Shown here one piece after another: positions 9,068 through 18,731 of a DNA stretch of 64,000 nucleotides (positions are counted from its first letter, which is position 1; every line of letters begins with the position of its first letter). The stretch is from an uncultured Bacilli bacterium (lineage in GTDB: Bacteria > Bacillota_I > Bacilli_A > RF39 > UBA660), in contig CAKOHR010000001.1 in the NCBI GenBank assembly GCA_934085825.1, positions 124,001-188,000 on the forward strand. Direction: 5' to 3'. A program made the position numbers and the translations under genes. The notes under the pieces were generated by a model that saw only the letters and a program-made list of their open reading frames with translations, did no database searches and was not told where the DNA came from.

Positions 9068-9862
9068 ATGAATAAAGTTATTAACAATTTTAAGTATACT
9101 TATCATAAGTATGGTTTCTTATTACAACAACTAGTATCAAGAGATTTTAAAGTTAAATACAAAAGAAGTGTGTTGGGTGTTTTTTGGAGTTTGTTATATC
9201 CTATTTTAATGATGGCTGTAATGGCTATAGTATTTTCTAATGTGTTTAAATTTTCTACACCAGGAGTTAGTTATTTAGCATATTTACAAATTGGTTTAAC
9301 ATTTTTTAATTACTTTAGTGAAGCATCTAATTTAGCTATGAGTAGTGTTGTAGCAAATTTTGGTTTAATAAACAAGGTATATTTACCAAAGTATATATTT
9401 CCATTTTCTAAATGTGTTTTTGTAGGAATTAATTTTTTACTTACGTTAATTCCTTTGTATGCTGTAATAATTCTTACCGGTACAGGTTTATGTTGGTGGC
9501 ATTTATTACTACCATTTGTATTCTTGTGTTTATTTATGTTTACGGTAGGTATGGGATTTATTTTATCAACTGTTGCAGTATTTTTAAGAGATATGTTTTA
9601 TATTTATAGTATCATAATAACTATATGGACATATTTAACTCCGATTATGTATGATATTAAAATATTAGATCCAGCTTTTGCTTTTATATTAAAGTTTAAT
9701 CCACTTTATCAATATATTAATTTTGCAAGAACTATTATCCTTTATCATAATTGTCCAACACTTGGTCAATTTGCAGGTTGCTTTATTTCAGCATTAGTAG
9801 TATTTGTTATTGGTATTTTTGTATTTAAGAAAAAACAAGATAAGTTTATATATTATGTTTAA
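9068..9862 (+). CDS. ABC-2 type polysaccharide export permease (TagG/Wzm-like)
   Basis: 264-residue membrane subunit of an ABC exporter for lipid-linked surface polysaccharide. The N-terminal RDFKVKYKRSVLGVFWSLL is the amphipathic signature of the Wzm/TagG family, followed by about six helices. The ATPase subunit follows after a 12-base gap to its chosen start. Together they would flip a completed undecaprenyl-linked polymer to the outer face. A teichoic-acid-type substrate is inferred from the flanking tagO and tagA-like genes. Confidence 0.9.
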   Translation: MNKVINNFKYTYHKYGFLLQQLVSRDFKVKYKRSVLGVFWSLLYPILMMAVMAIVFSNVFKFSTPGVSYLAYLQIGLTFFNYFSEASNLAMSSVVANFGLINKVYLPKYIFPFSKCVFVGINFLLTLIPLYAVIILTGTGLCWWHLLLPFVFLCLFMFTVGMGFILSTVAVFLRDMFYIYSIIITIWTYLTPIMYDIKILDPAFAFILKFNPLYQYINFARTIILYHNCPTLGQFAGCFISALVVFVIGIFVFKKKQDKFIYYV

Positions 9863-9874
9863 GGGGTGATTGAT

Positions 9875-10630
9875 TTGAAAGATAATATTATGATTGAAGT
9901 TAATGATGTTTCAATGAGATTTAATTTAGGCGTAGAAAAAGGATTTTCATTGAAACAAGGATTTATTGATTTGTTTAATAAAGAAAAAAGAAAAAATAAA
10001 AAAAATAGTGAATTCTGGGCTTTAAAAAATGTTGATTTTAAAGTTAATAAAGGTGAAGTTATTGGATTTATTGGTTCAAATGGAGCAGGTAAGTCAACAC
10101 TTTTAAAGGTGGTTGCTGGAGTTATGAAACCTACGAAAGGTAGTGTTAAAGCTTATGGTAATATTTGTCCAATGATAGAACTTGGGGCAGGATTTGATAT
10201 GGAACTTACAGCAAGAGAAAATATTTATTTAAATGGAGCTGTAATGGGGTATTCTAAAGAATTAATTGATTCTAAATTTAATGATATTGTAGAATTTTCT
10301 GAATTGAAGGAATTCTTAGATGTTCCAGTTAAAAACTTTTCATCAGGGATGGTTGCAAGACTTGCATTTTCTGTAGCCACTATTGTGGAACCTGAAATAC
10401 TAATTGTAGATGAAATTTTATCTGTTGGTGATATAGCTTTTCAAGCAAAGAGTGAAGCAAAGATGAGAAGTATGATTGGTGGAGGAACTACAGTATTATT
10501 TGTATCGCATTCTATAGCACAGATTAAAAAAATGTGTGATAGAGTTGTATGGATAGAACATGGGGTTGTTCAAAAAATAGGTGGTAAAGATGTGTGTGAT
10601 GAATATGTAAAATTTATGGAGAGAAAGTAG
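9875..10630 (+). CDS. ABC exporter ATP-binding protein (TagH/Wzt-like)
   Basis: ATPase partner of the preceding permease, 251 residues. Walker A GSNGAGKST has K73, the signature motif is NFSSGMVARL, and Walker B is ILIVDEILSVGD, the form typical of polysaccharide exporters. There is no long C-terminal glycan-binding extension like that of Wzt in O8/O9 systems, so export should not depend on reading a terminal modification. TTG 9875 is chosen because AAGGGGTGA (9861-9869) lies 5 bases upstream; GTG 9866 lies inside that site and ATG 9890 is the other option. Confidence 0.9.
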   Translation: MKDNIMIEVNDVSMRFNLGVEKGFSLKQGFIDLFNKEKRKNKKNSEFWALKNVDFKVNKGEVIGFIGSNGAGKSTLLKVVAGVMKPTKGSVKAYGNICPMIELGAGFDMELTARENIYLNGAVMGYSKELIDSKFNDIVEFSELKEFLDVPVKNFSSGMVARLAFSVATIVEPEILIVDEILSVGDIAFQAKSEAKMRSMIGGGTTVLFVSHSIAQIKKMCDRVVWIEHGVVQKIGGKDVCDEYVKFMERK

Positions 10631-10642
10631 AGTGAAGTAAAA

Positions 10643-13201
10643 ATGAATTTATTAAACAAGAAATGGATTATAAAGGGAAATGCAAATATTAGTTATTCTA
10701 ATAATGAACTTATTGTTGAAAATACGAGTGATACTTATTCATTAGTGTTTTTACCAAAGATTTTTAAAAAGAAAAATAATGTTAATTTAAATGTTAGTTT
10801 TAATGGTAAATGTTTAAATGGAAATGCAGCTTTTTTGGAATTTATTAATAGAAGAAAAGATATTCTTTCTAAATTTAATTTAGGTATGTCCTCAGTTGTT
10901 GATGGCTATTTTAAGTATTATTTGGTTGTTTTGTACGTTCCAGCAAATTCCAAAACGTTAATTAAAAAAATGACTATTGATGAAAATTCTGTAGAAATTG
11001 ATTATGATGATTATAATGGAGATACTTTGGTGATTTCTCCAGGTTATCCATCTGATAATAATAAGTATAATTGTGGATTTGTTCATACGAGAGTTTTAGA
11101 ATATAAAAAATTAAATTGGAATATAGATGTAGTTGAAATTAGTGCGTATCTTAATTATGGAAAATATAATTATCAAGGTGTTGATGTAACTACAGGCAAT
11201 TTCTTCTTTTTACGTAGTCTTTTACAAAGAAAAAAATATAAAAAGATTTTAATTCATTTTTTTGATAATAATTATGCTAATGTACTTGAAAGTGTCGATT
11301 TGTCTGATACAATGTTATATTTCTTTTTACATGGAGCTGAAACACTTTATTGGGATTATCCAAAATATGCAAGTCACTATTTTTGTGAACCTTTAGAAAT
11401 AAATGATTCAATGAGAAAAGAATTTGCAATTAAGGATTTTTATATAAAAAAGTATAATGAAATGCCAAATGCTAAATGGGTATTCGTAACAAATTGGACT
11501 AAAGAAAGATGTGAAGAATTATTAAATATAAAATTTAATAATTATGAAATTATTCCTTGTTTAATAAATACAGAACTGTTTAAATATGATGATAAAAATG
11601 AAGAATTAAGAAAAAAGATTTTTGTTATTAGAAAGTTTGATGATTTGAATTCCTATTCATTGGATATAGTTGTTAGAATTATTTTGGAACTTAGTAGAAG
11701 AGAATTTTTTAAAGATTTAGAATTTGATATTTATGGAAGCGGATCATTACATGACATAATATTAGAACCAATTAAAGATTTTGAAAATGTTCATATTTAT
11801 AACAAATTTTTAACTCATGAAGAAATAAGAAAAGTTCATGAAACTCATGGTATAGCATTATTTCCAACTAGATTTGATTCTCAAGCAGTGTCTTCATGTG
11901 AAGCTGCTGCATCTGGTTGTGCTGTAATTACTTCAGATATACCTGGGGTTCGTCAATTTATGCCTGATAATTTAGGTGTAATGTGTGAAGTGGAGAATTA
12001 TGTAGAGTATGCTGATGTAGTCGAAAAAATGTATAATGATTCAACTTTTTTAAAAAAAGTAGCAAAGATGGAAAGTGAATCTGTTTCTAGTAAATTTGGC
12101 TATGATAATACTATAAAAAAAGAAATTGAAATGTATAGTAAAGGTAGTTATGAAAACAGAAAAATTGAAGTAATAGATAAACCTATTTTGTCTGTTATTA
12201 TTCCTTCTTATAATGTTTCGTTATATTTGAGAAATACAGTGTATTCTTTACTTGATCATAGGAATTCTGGGAAAATAGAAGTTCTTATTGTAAATGATGG
12301 TTCAAAAGATGATACCGCTAAGATTGGTCATGAACTTGTTGAAAAATATAAAATTGGAAATCATGAAATTGTTAAACTAATAGATAAAGAAAATGGTGGA
12401 CATGGCTCAACAATAAATGTTGGTATTCAAAAAGCAAAAGGAAAATATGTTAAAGTTGTAGATGGTGATGATACGGTTGATTCAGAAGAATTTGCTAAAT
12501 TAATTGATATACTTGAATATGAAGATTCAGATATAGTGTTAAATAATTATATTGAAGATTTTGCAAAAGATAATTGTGCCCATTTAATGAAGATTTATAC
12601 TCATTTAAAACCTGGTATAAAATATAAATTTGATGATTTGTGTTATCAACAATACGGATTTACTTCTTGGGGACCAATACTCTCTTGTTCTAGTTATAAG
12701 GCTGATATGCTTAAAAATAGTGGATACAAGTTACTTGAAAAAACATTTTATGTTGATATGCAACTAAATACTTATGTGGCAATACTTTGTGATACTATTA
12801 CTTATTATGATTTAAACATTTATAGGTATTTTTTGGGAAGAGATGGGCAATCTATAGCTAGAAGTTCATATACAAGAAATTATAAACATCATGAAAATGT
12901 GTGCTTTGCTATGTTAGAAGCTTATTATGATTCAATGGATAAAATTTCTTCTAATAAACAAAAATATATTAAAAATAATTTGTTAATTCCTATGTTAACT
13001 ACTCAATATTATATTTGCATTAATTATTTTAGAAAAAGTGGACCTTTTAAAGAATTTAATAATAGATTAAAAAAATATCCTGAGTTTTATAATAACAAAC
13101 TAATTGCTTCAAGTGGAGTTAAGTTTCATAGAGCTACTATTGGTTTGCTAATATGGTGTAATTCCTTTTTAGTTAAAATTAAAAATATTTTTAAAAGATA
13201 A
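10643..13201 (+). CDS. Two-domain glycosyltransferase (GT4-like plus GT2)
   Basis: 852 residues in three parts. Residues about 1-115 are beta-rich with no motif I recognise, possibly glycan-binding. Residues about 130-490 form a GT-B glycosyltransferase; GIALFPTRFDSQAVSSCEAA near 410-430 matches the nucleotide-sugar-binding E-x7-E region of GT4. From about 513 a GT2 domain begins with LSVIIPSYNV; VNDGSKDD follows and VDGDDT near 608 supplies the metal-binding DxD-type site. It probably adds two different sugars in succession to the lipid-linked glycan. It follows the ABC ATPase by 12 bases in what looks like one operon. Donor and acceptor are unknown. Confidence 0.85.
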   Translation: MNLLNKKWIIKGNANISYSNNELIVENTSDTYSLVFLPKIFKKKNNVNLNVSFNGKCLNGNAAFLEFINRRKDILSKFNLGMSSVVDGYFKYYLVVLYVPANSKTLIKKMTIDENSVEIDYDDYNGDTLVISPGYPSDNNKYNCGFVHTRVLEYKKLNWNIDVVEISAYLNYGKYNYQGVDVTTGNFFFLRSLLQRKKYKKILIHFFDNNYANVLESVDLSDTMLYFFLHGAETLYWDYPKYASHYFCEPLEINDSMRKEFAIKDFYIKKYNEMPNAKWVFVTNWTKERCEELLNIKFNNYEIIPCLINTELFKYDDKNEELRKKIFVIRKFDDLNSYSLDIVVRIILELSRREFFKDLEFDIYGSGSLHDIILEPIKDFENVHIYNKFLTHEEIRKVHETHGIALFPTRFDSQAVSSCEAAASGCAVITSDIPGVRQFMPDNLGVMCEVENYVEYADVVEKMYNDSTFLKKVAKMESESVSSKFGYDNTIKKEIEMYSKGSYENRKIEVIDKPILSVIIPSYNVSLYLRNTVYSLLDHRNSGKIEVLIVNDGSKDDTAKIGHELVEKYKIGNHEIVKLIDKENGGHGSTINVGIQKAKGKYVKVVDGDDTVDSEEFAKLIDILEYEDSDIVLNNYIEDFAKDNCAHLMKIYTHLKPGIKYKFDDLCYQQYGFTSWGPILSCSSYKADMLKNSGYKLLEKTFYVDMQLNTYVAILCDTITYYDLNIYRYFLGRDGQSIARSSYTRNYKHHENVCFAMLEAYYDSMDKISSNKQKYIKNNLLIPMLTTQYYICINYFRKSGPFKEFNNRLKKYPEFYNNKLIASSGVKFHRATIGLLIWCNSFLVKIKNIFKR

Positions 13202-13260
13202 ATAAAAGAAAATATTAATAAATTGATAATACTGATGATTAGTTTGAGTTAACAAATAAG

Positions 13261-13472
13261 GGATTTATAGTATATGTCATTATGTGAATTGGATATTACT
13301 TAATGGAAGATTTTATGTTGGAAGTTAAGAATTTATTCAAAAAAATATAAAAGAAAGGTAATAGTTGATTGAAAATGCTAAAGAAAGTTAAAAAATTAAT
13401 ATTGAAGCAAATGAACAAATAAATGGAGTTATTAATAAATTTATTGTTGATAAAGATGTGGTGTTAAAATGA
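13261..13472 (+). pseudogene. Relics of a FAD-oxidoreductase 3' end and of another ORF
   Basis: Bases 13261-13335 align almost without gaps with the 3' end of the intact FAD-dependent gene at about 15911-15990, including the shared block ATGTTGGAAG and AAGAATTTA, but carry many substitutions and no open start. Bases 13368-13472 read as a protein-like frame (INIEANEQINGVINKFIVDK) interrupted by one TAA and ending with a TGA that overlaps the ATG of galE. I do not recognise the second protein. The region marks an old deletion or exchange just before the first galE copy. Confidence 0.65.
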
Positions 13473-14479
13473 AAAAAATATTTGTAACAGGATGCACAGG
13501 TTATATAGGTAGTCATACTTGTGTGGAATTATTAGAAAGTGGCTACGAAGTAGTTGGTTTAGATAATTTTAGTAATAGTAAACCAGAAGTACTTGATAAG
13601 ATAAAAACTATTACAGGAAAAGAAATAAAATTTTATGAAGGAAATATGCTAGATAAGGTGTTACTTGATAAAATATTTAAGGAAAATGAGATAGAAGGTG
13701 TAATAGACTTTGCTGCATTTAAATCAGTTGGTGATAGTGTAAATATTCCAATTGAATATTATACGAATAATGTAAGTAGTGTATTAACTTTACTAAGTGT
13801 AATGAAAAGTCACAGTGTTAAAACTATAGTATTTAGTAGTAGTGCAACTGTGTATGGAGATGCAAAAGAAATGCCAATAACGGAAGAATGTCCAATTGGA
13901 GATACAACAAATCCTTATGGAACAAGTAAATTATTTTGTGAAAAGATATTACAAGATTTATATGCATCAGATAATACGTGGAATATTTGTATATTTAGAT
14001 ATTTTAATCCAGTAGGTGCACATAGTACAAGTTTAATTGGGGAAGAACCAAATGGGATACCAGCAAATTTAATGCCATTTATATCTAAAGTAGCAACTGG
14101 AGAATTAGAATGTTTAAGTGTTTTTGGAAATGATTATAATACTCCGGATGGAACTGGTGTGAGAGATTATATTCATGTGGTAGATTTAGCAAAAGCACAT
14201 GTAAAAGGAATTGAAAAATTAGATTTAGATAAAAAAGGAATGCATATTTATAATCTTGGAACTGGAAAAGGTTATAGTGTACTTGAGATGATTAAAGCAT
14301 TTGAAAAAGCAAATAATGTAAAAGTTAATTATAAAATTGTAGGTAGAAGACCTGGAGATATAGCTACATGTTATGCTGATCCATCTAAGGCTCAAAGTGA
14401 ACTTAATTGGAAAGCTGAATTAGGTTTAGAAGAAATGTGTAAAGATGCATATAATTTTACAAGAAAGCTAAAAAAATAG
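13469..14479 (+). CDS. galE: UDP-glucose 4-epimerase, copy 1
   Basis: Interconverts UDP-glucose and UDP-galactose (possibly the N-acetyl forms) with bound NAD, supplying precursors for the surface glycan. 336 residues, usual GalE length. Rossmann motif GCTGYIGSHT (8-17), SSSATVYG at 123-130, and the catalytic pair Y150 and K154 in YGTSK. The protein is identical to the copy at 19100-20110; by eye the genes differ at one silent base (G14467 versus A20098). Identity starts exactly at the ATG. Upstream this copy has only GTGGTG in place of a clear Shine-Dalgarno site, whereas copy 2 has AGGAGG, so this copy may be poorly translated. Confidence 0.93.
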   Translation: MKKIFVTGCTGYIGSHTCVELLESGYEVVGLDNFSNSKPEVLDKIKTITGKEIKFYEGNMLDKVLLDKIFKENEIEGVIDFAAFKSVGDSVNIPIEYYTNNVSSVLTLLSVMKSHSVKTIVFSSSATVYGDAKEMPITEECPIGDTTNPYGTSKLFCEKILQDLYASDNTWNICIFRYFNPVGAHSTSLIGEEPNGIPANLMPFISKVATGELECLSVFGNDYNTPDGTGVRDYIHVVDLAKAHVKGIEKLDLDKKGMHIYNLGTGKGYSVLEMIKAFEKANNVKVNYKIVGRRPGDIATCYADPSKAQSELNWKAELGLEEMCKDAYNFTRKLKK

Positions 14480-14502
14480 AGAATATAATTTAATAAAAAA
14501 AA

Positions 14503-14540
14503 AGAAAATCGATGAAAAAATGTTTCATTGATTTTCTTTT
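14503..14540 (+). terminator. Intrinsic terminator after galE copy 1
   Basis: AAGAAAATCGATGAA pairs with TTTCATTGATTTTCTT (imperfect), ending in TTTT. A near-copy follows galE copy 2. Confidence 0.7.
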
Positions 14541-14734
14541 GGATTCAGTTTTTTCAGGAAAATTTTATTTAGGAAACAGTTAATAATAGTTGAATAAAAA
14601 TAATATTTGTTTTTTTGTTCATGTTTATTACGTTAGATAATTACGAGAAAAATTATTTTATTTTACTGATAAAATGACAAAAAGCTTTAAAAAAGTTATT
14701 ATCTGTGATAAAATTTTAATAAATAGGAGGAAAT

Positions 14735-16009
14735 ATGAAAAAAGTAAAAAATTTAATTATAGGTGCCGGTATATCTGGTTTAACTTATGCAAATTATTGT
14801 GACGGGGATTATTTAATTGTTGAAAAAGAAAGTGAAGTTGGTGGTTATTGTAATACTCACTATGTAAAAGATTATATTTGGGATTATGCAGGACATTTCT
14901 TTCATTTTAAGACAGATGAATTTAAAAAGAAATTTATAGATAGTTTGGATAAAGATGACTTTGTTACTCAAGATAAAAAAACATATATATATTTTGATGA
15001 TAGTTTGATTGATTATCCATTTCAAACTAATATTCATGAGTTATCTAAGGATAAGTTTATTGATTGTTTATATGATTTATTTAATAAAGAAGAAAAAGAT
15101 GTTTATGATAATTTCTTAGATATGCTTTATGGTAAATTTGGTAAATCTATAACTGAAATGTTTTTAAAACCATATAATGAAAAATTGTATGCATGTGATT
15201 TAACTAAATTAGATAAAGATGCTATGGGAAGATTTTTTCCTTATGCTGATATAAAAGCTATTATTAATAATATGAAAGATTCTAAAAATACTTCATATAA
15301 TAATACTTTTATGTATCCAAAAAAGGGTGCTCAAGTAATAATTGATATATTGATGGAAAATGTTAATAAAGATAATATATTACTTAGCACTATCGTGGAA
15401 AAAATTGATTTAGAAAAACATGAAGCAACACTTAATAATGGCGAAGTTGTAGTATTTGAAAATCTAATTAATACTGCGCCATTTAATACTTTCTTAAAAT
15501 TAACAAATAATACCGATTATATTAAATTAAGTGATAAATTAACTTATAATAAGGTGTTGGTATTTAATTTAGGTTTTAATAAAAAATCTAAATATGATAA
15601 AGAACATTGGATATATTTTCCTGATAAAAACATTAATTTTTATAGAGTAGGTTTTTATGATAATATCTTAAATTCTGATAAATTGAGTATGTATATAGAA
15701 ATTGGTTATCCTAAAGATGCTGTGATAAGTAAAGAAGAAATTGATGATGAATTGAATAAGACTTTAGAAAATTTGAAAAAAGTTGGTATTACTGATGATT
15801 CATTTGAATTGGTTGCTCATGAAAGTATTGTTATGAATCCAGCGTATGTACATATTGATACTGAAAATGATAAATTGGTAAGAGAAATAATGGATGATTT
15901 AAGTAAAAAAGGTATTTATAGTATAGGTCGTTATGGAGCTTGGACATATTGCTCAATGGAAGATTGCATGTTGGAAGCTAAGAATTTAACTGATATGATA
16001 AACAGATAG
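14735..16009 (+). CDS. FAD-dependent oxidoreductase, UDP-galactopyranose mutase-like
   Basis: 424-residue flavoprotein. The N-terminal dinucleotide-binding motif IIGAGISGLTYA (8-19) is followed by a VEKESEVGG segment, the FAD ribose-binding glutamate region, and then by WDYAGHFFHF. Such proteins (protoporphyrinogen-oxidase/Glf-like) are common in polysaccharide loci and include UDP-galactopyranose mutases, which would fit the galE genes on both sides. I do not see enough to separate a true mutase from a related amine-oxidase-type enzyme. It has AGGAGG upstream and runs 9 bases into the next gene, forming an operon through 20110. Confidence 0.75.
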   Translation: MKKVKNLIIGAGISGLTYANYCDGDYLIVEKESEVGGYCNTHYVKDYIWDYAGHFFHFKTDEFKKKFIDSLDKDDFVTQDKKTYIYFDDSLIDYPFQTNIHELSKDKFIDCLYDLFNKEEKDVYDNFLDMLYGKFGKSITEMFLKPYNEKLYACDLTKLDKDAMGRFFPYADIKAIINNMKDSKNTSYNNTFMYPKKGAQVIIDILMENVNKDNILLSTIVEKIDLEKHEATLNNGEVVVFENLINTAPFNTFLKLTNNTDYIKLSDKLTYNKVLVFNLGFNKKSKYDKEHWIYFPDKNINFYRVGFYDNILNSDKLSMYIEIGYPKDAVISKEEIDDELNKTLENLKKVGITDDSFELVAHESIVMNPAYVHIDTENDKLVREIMDDLSKKGIYSIGRYGAWTYCSMEDCMLEAKNLTDMINR

Positions 16010-16018
16010 GTATATTAT

Positions 16019-17554
16019 ATGAAAAAGATTTTAAATAAAAAAAGTTTTTTGTTTATTCTAGGTTTTTTAGGTTATTTTCTTTTGTCTTTTCTTTATATAT
16101 GGTCAATATTTAAGTTAATTGTTTGTAAAAAATATTATGGAACTTTATCTGTGCCATATTTGGTTATGAATATTATTTTCATATTAATAATTTTATTTCT
16201 AATTTTTTATAAAATTAATAAAAGATCTTTAGAGAAGACTTATATGTTTATCGTTATTCCTGTTGGATTAGCATTTATGATTTTGCAACCAATGCATCAT
16301 AAACCAGATGAACCGCATCATATATATAGAACTTATGATATTGTAGTAAATCATAATTTAATGCCTAACAAAGATGAAAAGAATATATCACGTATTGAAT
16401 ATCCAATAGAAGCAGCACAATTGCATGGTAATGCAGTTAATAATTTGAAACTTGTTGATGATAATATGAATAAATATATAGATTTTGATAAGACATTAAA
16501 TGTTGCTAGTACAGCTGCGGGGTATTCCCCACTTGCATATGTATTTTCATCGATTGGAATGTTTTTGGGGTTATTATTTCATTTGAGTTGGTACAAAATG
16601 TTATTGTTTTCAAGACTTGGAAATTTTATTTTCACAATTATAATGGGATTTTTGATAATAAAGAAAGTTCCATGTGCTAAATTAGTGTTTTTTGTTTATT
16701 TATTAAATCCAATGTTATTACATCAAGCAACTGCTGTATCTGGGGATAGTGTATTAAATATGCTTTCATTATATTATATTGTTTATTTACTTTATAATAA
16801 GCATAATAAAAATAGTTTAAGTTATAAAGATATAGCTTTATTAATGGTATTTCTTTTAATTATTTCTTTAATTAAATTACCGTATATACTTTTAAGTTTA
16901 TTATTATTAATTTTTTATAAAAAAGATTTGTTAAAAAACGATAAAAGAAAAATAATTTTAACTATTTTTTGTTTAGTTATTATAGTTTTTATACTTTTAC
17001 TACATAGAAAAATGTTTACTTATATAAATGAACCACAATATGTTAATGATTCTGTAGATTTAAAAAGTCAATTGCTATTCATATTAAAAAATCCTTTAAA
17101 TTATTTATTAGTTTTGTTTAATGATATTTTAAATAAAAGTGAATTTTATTTGACTTCTTTTGCAGGAAAGTATTTAGCTTGGGTAGATTTAGAAAATCAT
17201 TCTTTTGCTACTATTGTTTATTTAATTATTTTAAGTATTTCACCATTTATTTATGTAACTGAAGATGATGAAAAAAATAACACATTCTTTTTAAAAAAGA
17301 CGATATTTATTGGAAGTTTTATAGTACTATATTTGTGTTTACTAACAGGAATGTATCTAGAGTGGACATCAGTAAAATCTACCTCTATTGCTGGTTTTCA
17401 AGGTAGATATTTAATTCCTATTTTGATATTAATTCCATTAGCATTTCAAAATAATAGAAAAAACTTAAAATATAGTTACAAGGTTCCATATACTATTTGT
17501 TTATTAATTGTTAATTTTCTTATGCTTTATAATTTAGTTATAGCATATATTTAG
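16019..17554 (+). CDS. DUF2142-like polytopic membrane protein (GT-C type)
   Basis: 511 residues with about 11-13 hydrophobic helices. The motif KPDEPHHIYR near residues 97-106, after the third helix in the first large outside loop, corresponds to the PDEP-H-R signature of DUF2142 proteins, thought to be GT-C-type glycosyltransferases that use lipid-linked sugars. The next genes (a DPM-type GT2, DUF2304 and an EamA-like protein) would make and flip a polyprenyl-phosphate sugar, so this protein is the likely acceptor-side transferase. That role is inferred from family and context. Confidence 0.75.
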   Translation: MKKILNKKSFLFILGFLGYFLLSFLYIWSIFKLIVCKKYYGTLSVPYLVMNIIFILIILFLIFYKINKRSLEKTYMFIVIPVGLAFMILQPMHHKPDEPHHIYRTYDIVVNHNLMPNKDEKNISRIEYPIEAAQLHGNAVNNLKLVDDNMNKYIDFDKTLNVASTAAGYSPLAYVFSSIGMFLGLLFHLSWYKMLLFSRLGNFIFTIIMGFLIIKKVPCAKLVFFVYLLNPMLLHQATAVSGDSVLNMLSLYYIVYLLYNKHNKNSLSYKDIALLMVFLLIISLIKLPYILLSLLLLIFYKKDLLKNDKRKIILTIFCLVIIVFILLLHRKMFTYINEPQYVNDSVDLKSQLLFILKNPLNYLLVLFNDILNKSEFYLTSFAGKYLAWVDLENHSFATIVYLIILSISPFIYVTEDDEKNNTFFLKKTIFIGSFIVLYLCLLTGMYLEWTSVKSTSIAGFQGRYLIPILILIPLAFQNNRKNLKYSYKVPYTICLLIVNFLMLYNLVIAYI

Positions 17555-17565
17555 GAGGTGTTTGT

Positions 17566-18297
17566 ATGCAAAAAGATAGGAAAGGAAAAGTATTATTTGT
17601 AATACCAGCATATAATGAAGGAGAAAATATTGAAAAAGTTTTAAATGAAATAAAACAAGATGTTAGTTATGCTGATATAGTGGTTATTAACGATTGTAGT
17701 AAAGATAATACAAGAGAAATAGTACTTAAGAATAATGTAAAATGTATTGATAATGTGTTTAATATGAAGTATGCCATGGCAGTTCAAACTGGAATTAAGT
17801 ATGCTTATGAAAATGATTATGATTATGTAATTCAAATGGATGCAGACGGACAACATATTGCAAAAGAAGCCGCTAAATTGTATGAAACTATTTTAAAGGA
17901 AAATGTTGATATTGTAATTGGTTCTAGATATCTAGAAGATTTGGGTTATAAATGTCCATTTTTTAGAAGAGTAGGAACTAAGATTTTTGAATGGTTAATT
18001 AAAATATTTTGCAAAGAAAAAATTGTTGATCCACTTTCTGGTTTTCAATGTTTAAATAAAGATGTAATTAGAGAATATGCAACGATGGGAAAATATCCAG
18101 AATATCCTGATGCTAATTTAATTATAAAAATGCTTAGAGAAGGTTATAAAATAAAAGAAATACCTGTAAAGATGCGTTTAAGAGAAAATGGTGAAAGTAT
18201 GCACGGTGGTATTATTAAACCAATTAAGTACATGATTAATATGTTTTATACAATATTCTTTATTGTAATTACAACACCTAAAAAGAAAAGAGGATAG
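17566..18297 (+). CDS. GT2 glycosyltransferase, dolichol-phosphate-mannose-synthase type
   Basis: 243 residues. N-terminal VLFVIPAYNEGENI, VINDCSKDNT near 43-52, and the metal-binding QMDADGQH near 88-95 identify a GT2 enzyme of the DPM1/GtrB type that charges undecaprenyl phosphate with one sugar. There is a possible hydrophobic C-terminal anchor (FYTIFFIVITT). An AGGAGGTG site precedes the ATG. The DUF2304 gene starts 2 bases after its stop, a common pair, and they probably work together on the inner membrane face. Confidence 0.88.
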   Translation: MQKDRKGKVLFVIPAYNEGENIEKVLNEIKQDVSYADIVVINDCSKDNTREIVLKNNVKCIDNVFNMKYAMAVQTGIKYAYENDYDYVIQMDADGQHIAKEAAKLYETILKENVDIVIGSRYLEDLGYKCPFFRRVGTKIFEWLIKIFCKEKIVDPLSGFQCLNKDVIREYATMGKYPEYPDANLIIKMLREGYKIKEIPVKMRLRENGESMHGGIIKPIKYMINMFYTIFFIVITTPKKKRG

Positions 18298-18299
18298 TT

Positions 18300-18638
18300 A
18301 TGAAAAATATTTATTTTGTAATAGTTGCTGTTTTATTTATGATATACATGATTGTAGAAATAAGAAAGGAAAAACTCTCTATAAAAGAAAGTTTTTGGTG
18401 GATGATGAGTTCACTATTAATGTTAATACTTGCGTTATTTCCATATTCTATTGATTGGCTTGCGGAAAAATTAGGTATTGATTATCCTCCTTCTTTATTA
18501 TTTGTAATTTGTATTGTATTTTTACTGTTTATTAATTTTAGAAATAGTAAAAGAATAAGTGAACAACAAATAAAAATAATTGATTTGGCTCAAAATATTT
18601 CATTATTAAAGGAAAGGATAAAAGATGATGAAAATTAG
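18300..18638 (+). CDS. DUF2304 family small membrane protein
   Basis: 112 residues with three hydrophobic segments and a Lys/Glu-rich C-terminal helix (about 85-112, possible coiled coil). The SFWWMMSSLLMLILALFP segment followed by a Pro-Pro-Ser turn (YPPSLLF) is typical of DUF2304 proteins, which are coded beside DPM-type GT2 genes and are thought to assist them. The GAGG site lies in the end of the GT2 gene, suggesting coupled translation. Confidence 0.8.
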   Translation: MKNIYFVIVAVLFMIYMIVEIRKEKLSIKESFWWMMSSLLMLILALFPYSIDWLAEKLGIDYPPSLLFVICIVFLLFINFRNSKRISEQQIKIIDLAQNISLLKERIKDDEN

Positions 18639-18731
18639 AAATGTTTTCATACTTACTACATCTATATGGGGTTAAATAATACAATGGATAAAAATAATGA
18701 TAAAATAATAAGTAAGGAAGGAAGAAATAAA

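Larger units (their letters stand above)
13469..14555 (+). repeat. Long direct repeat, copy 1 (galE plus terminator)
   Basis: The galE reading frame and about 75 bases of 3' flank recur at 19100-20186, with small differences only near the 3' end. Repeat-to-repeat distance is 5631 bp. It is a substrate for homologous recombination that could delete or amplify the genes between. Confidence 0.9.
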
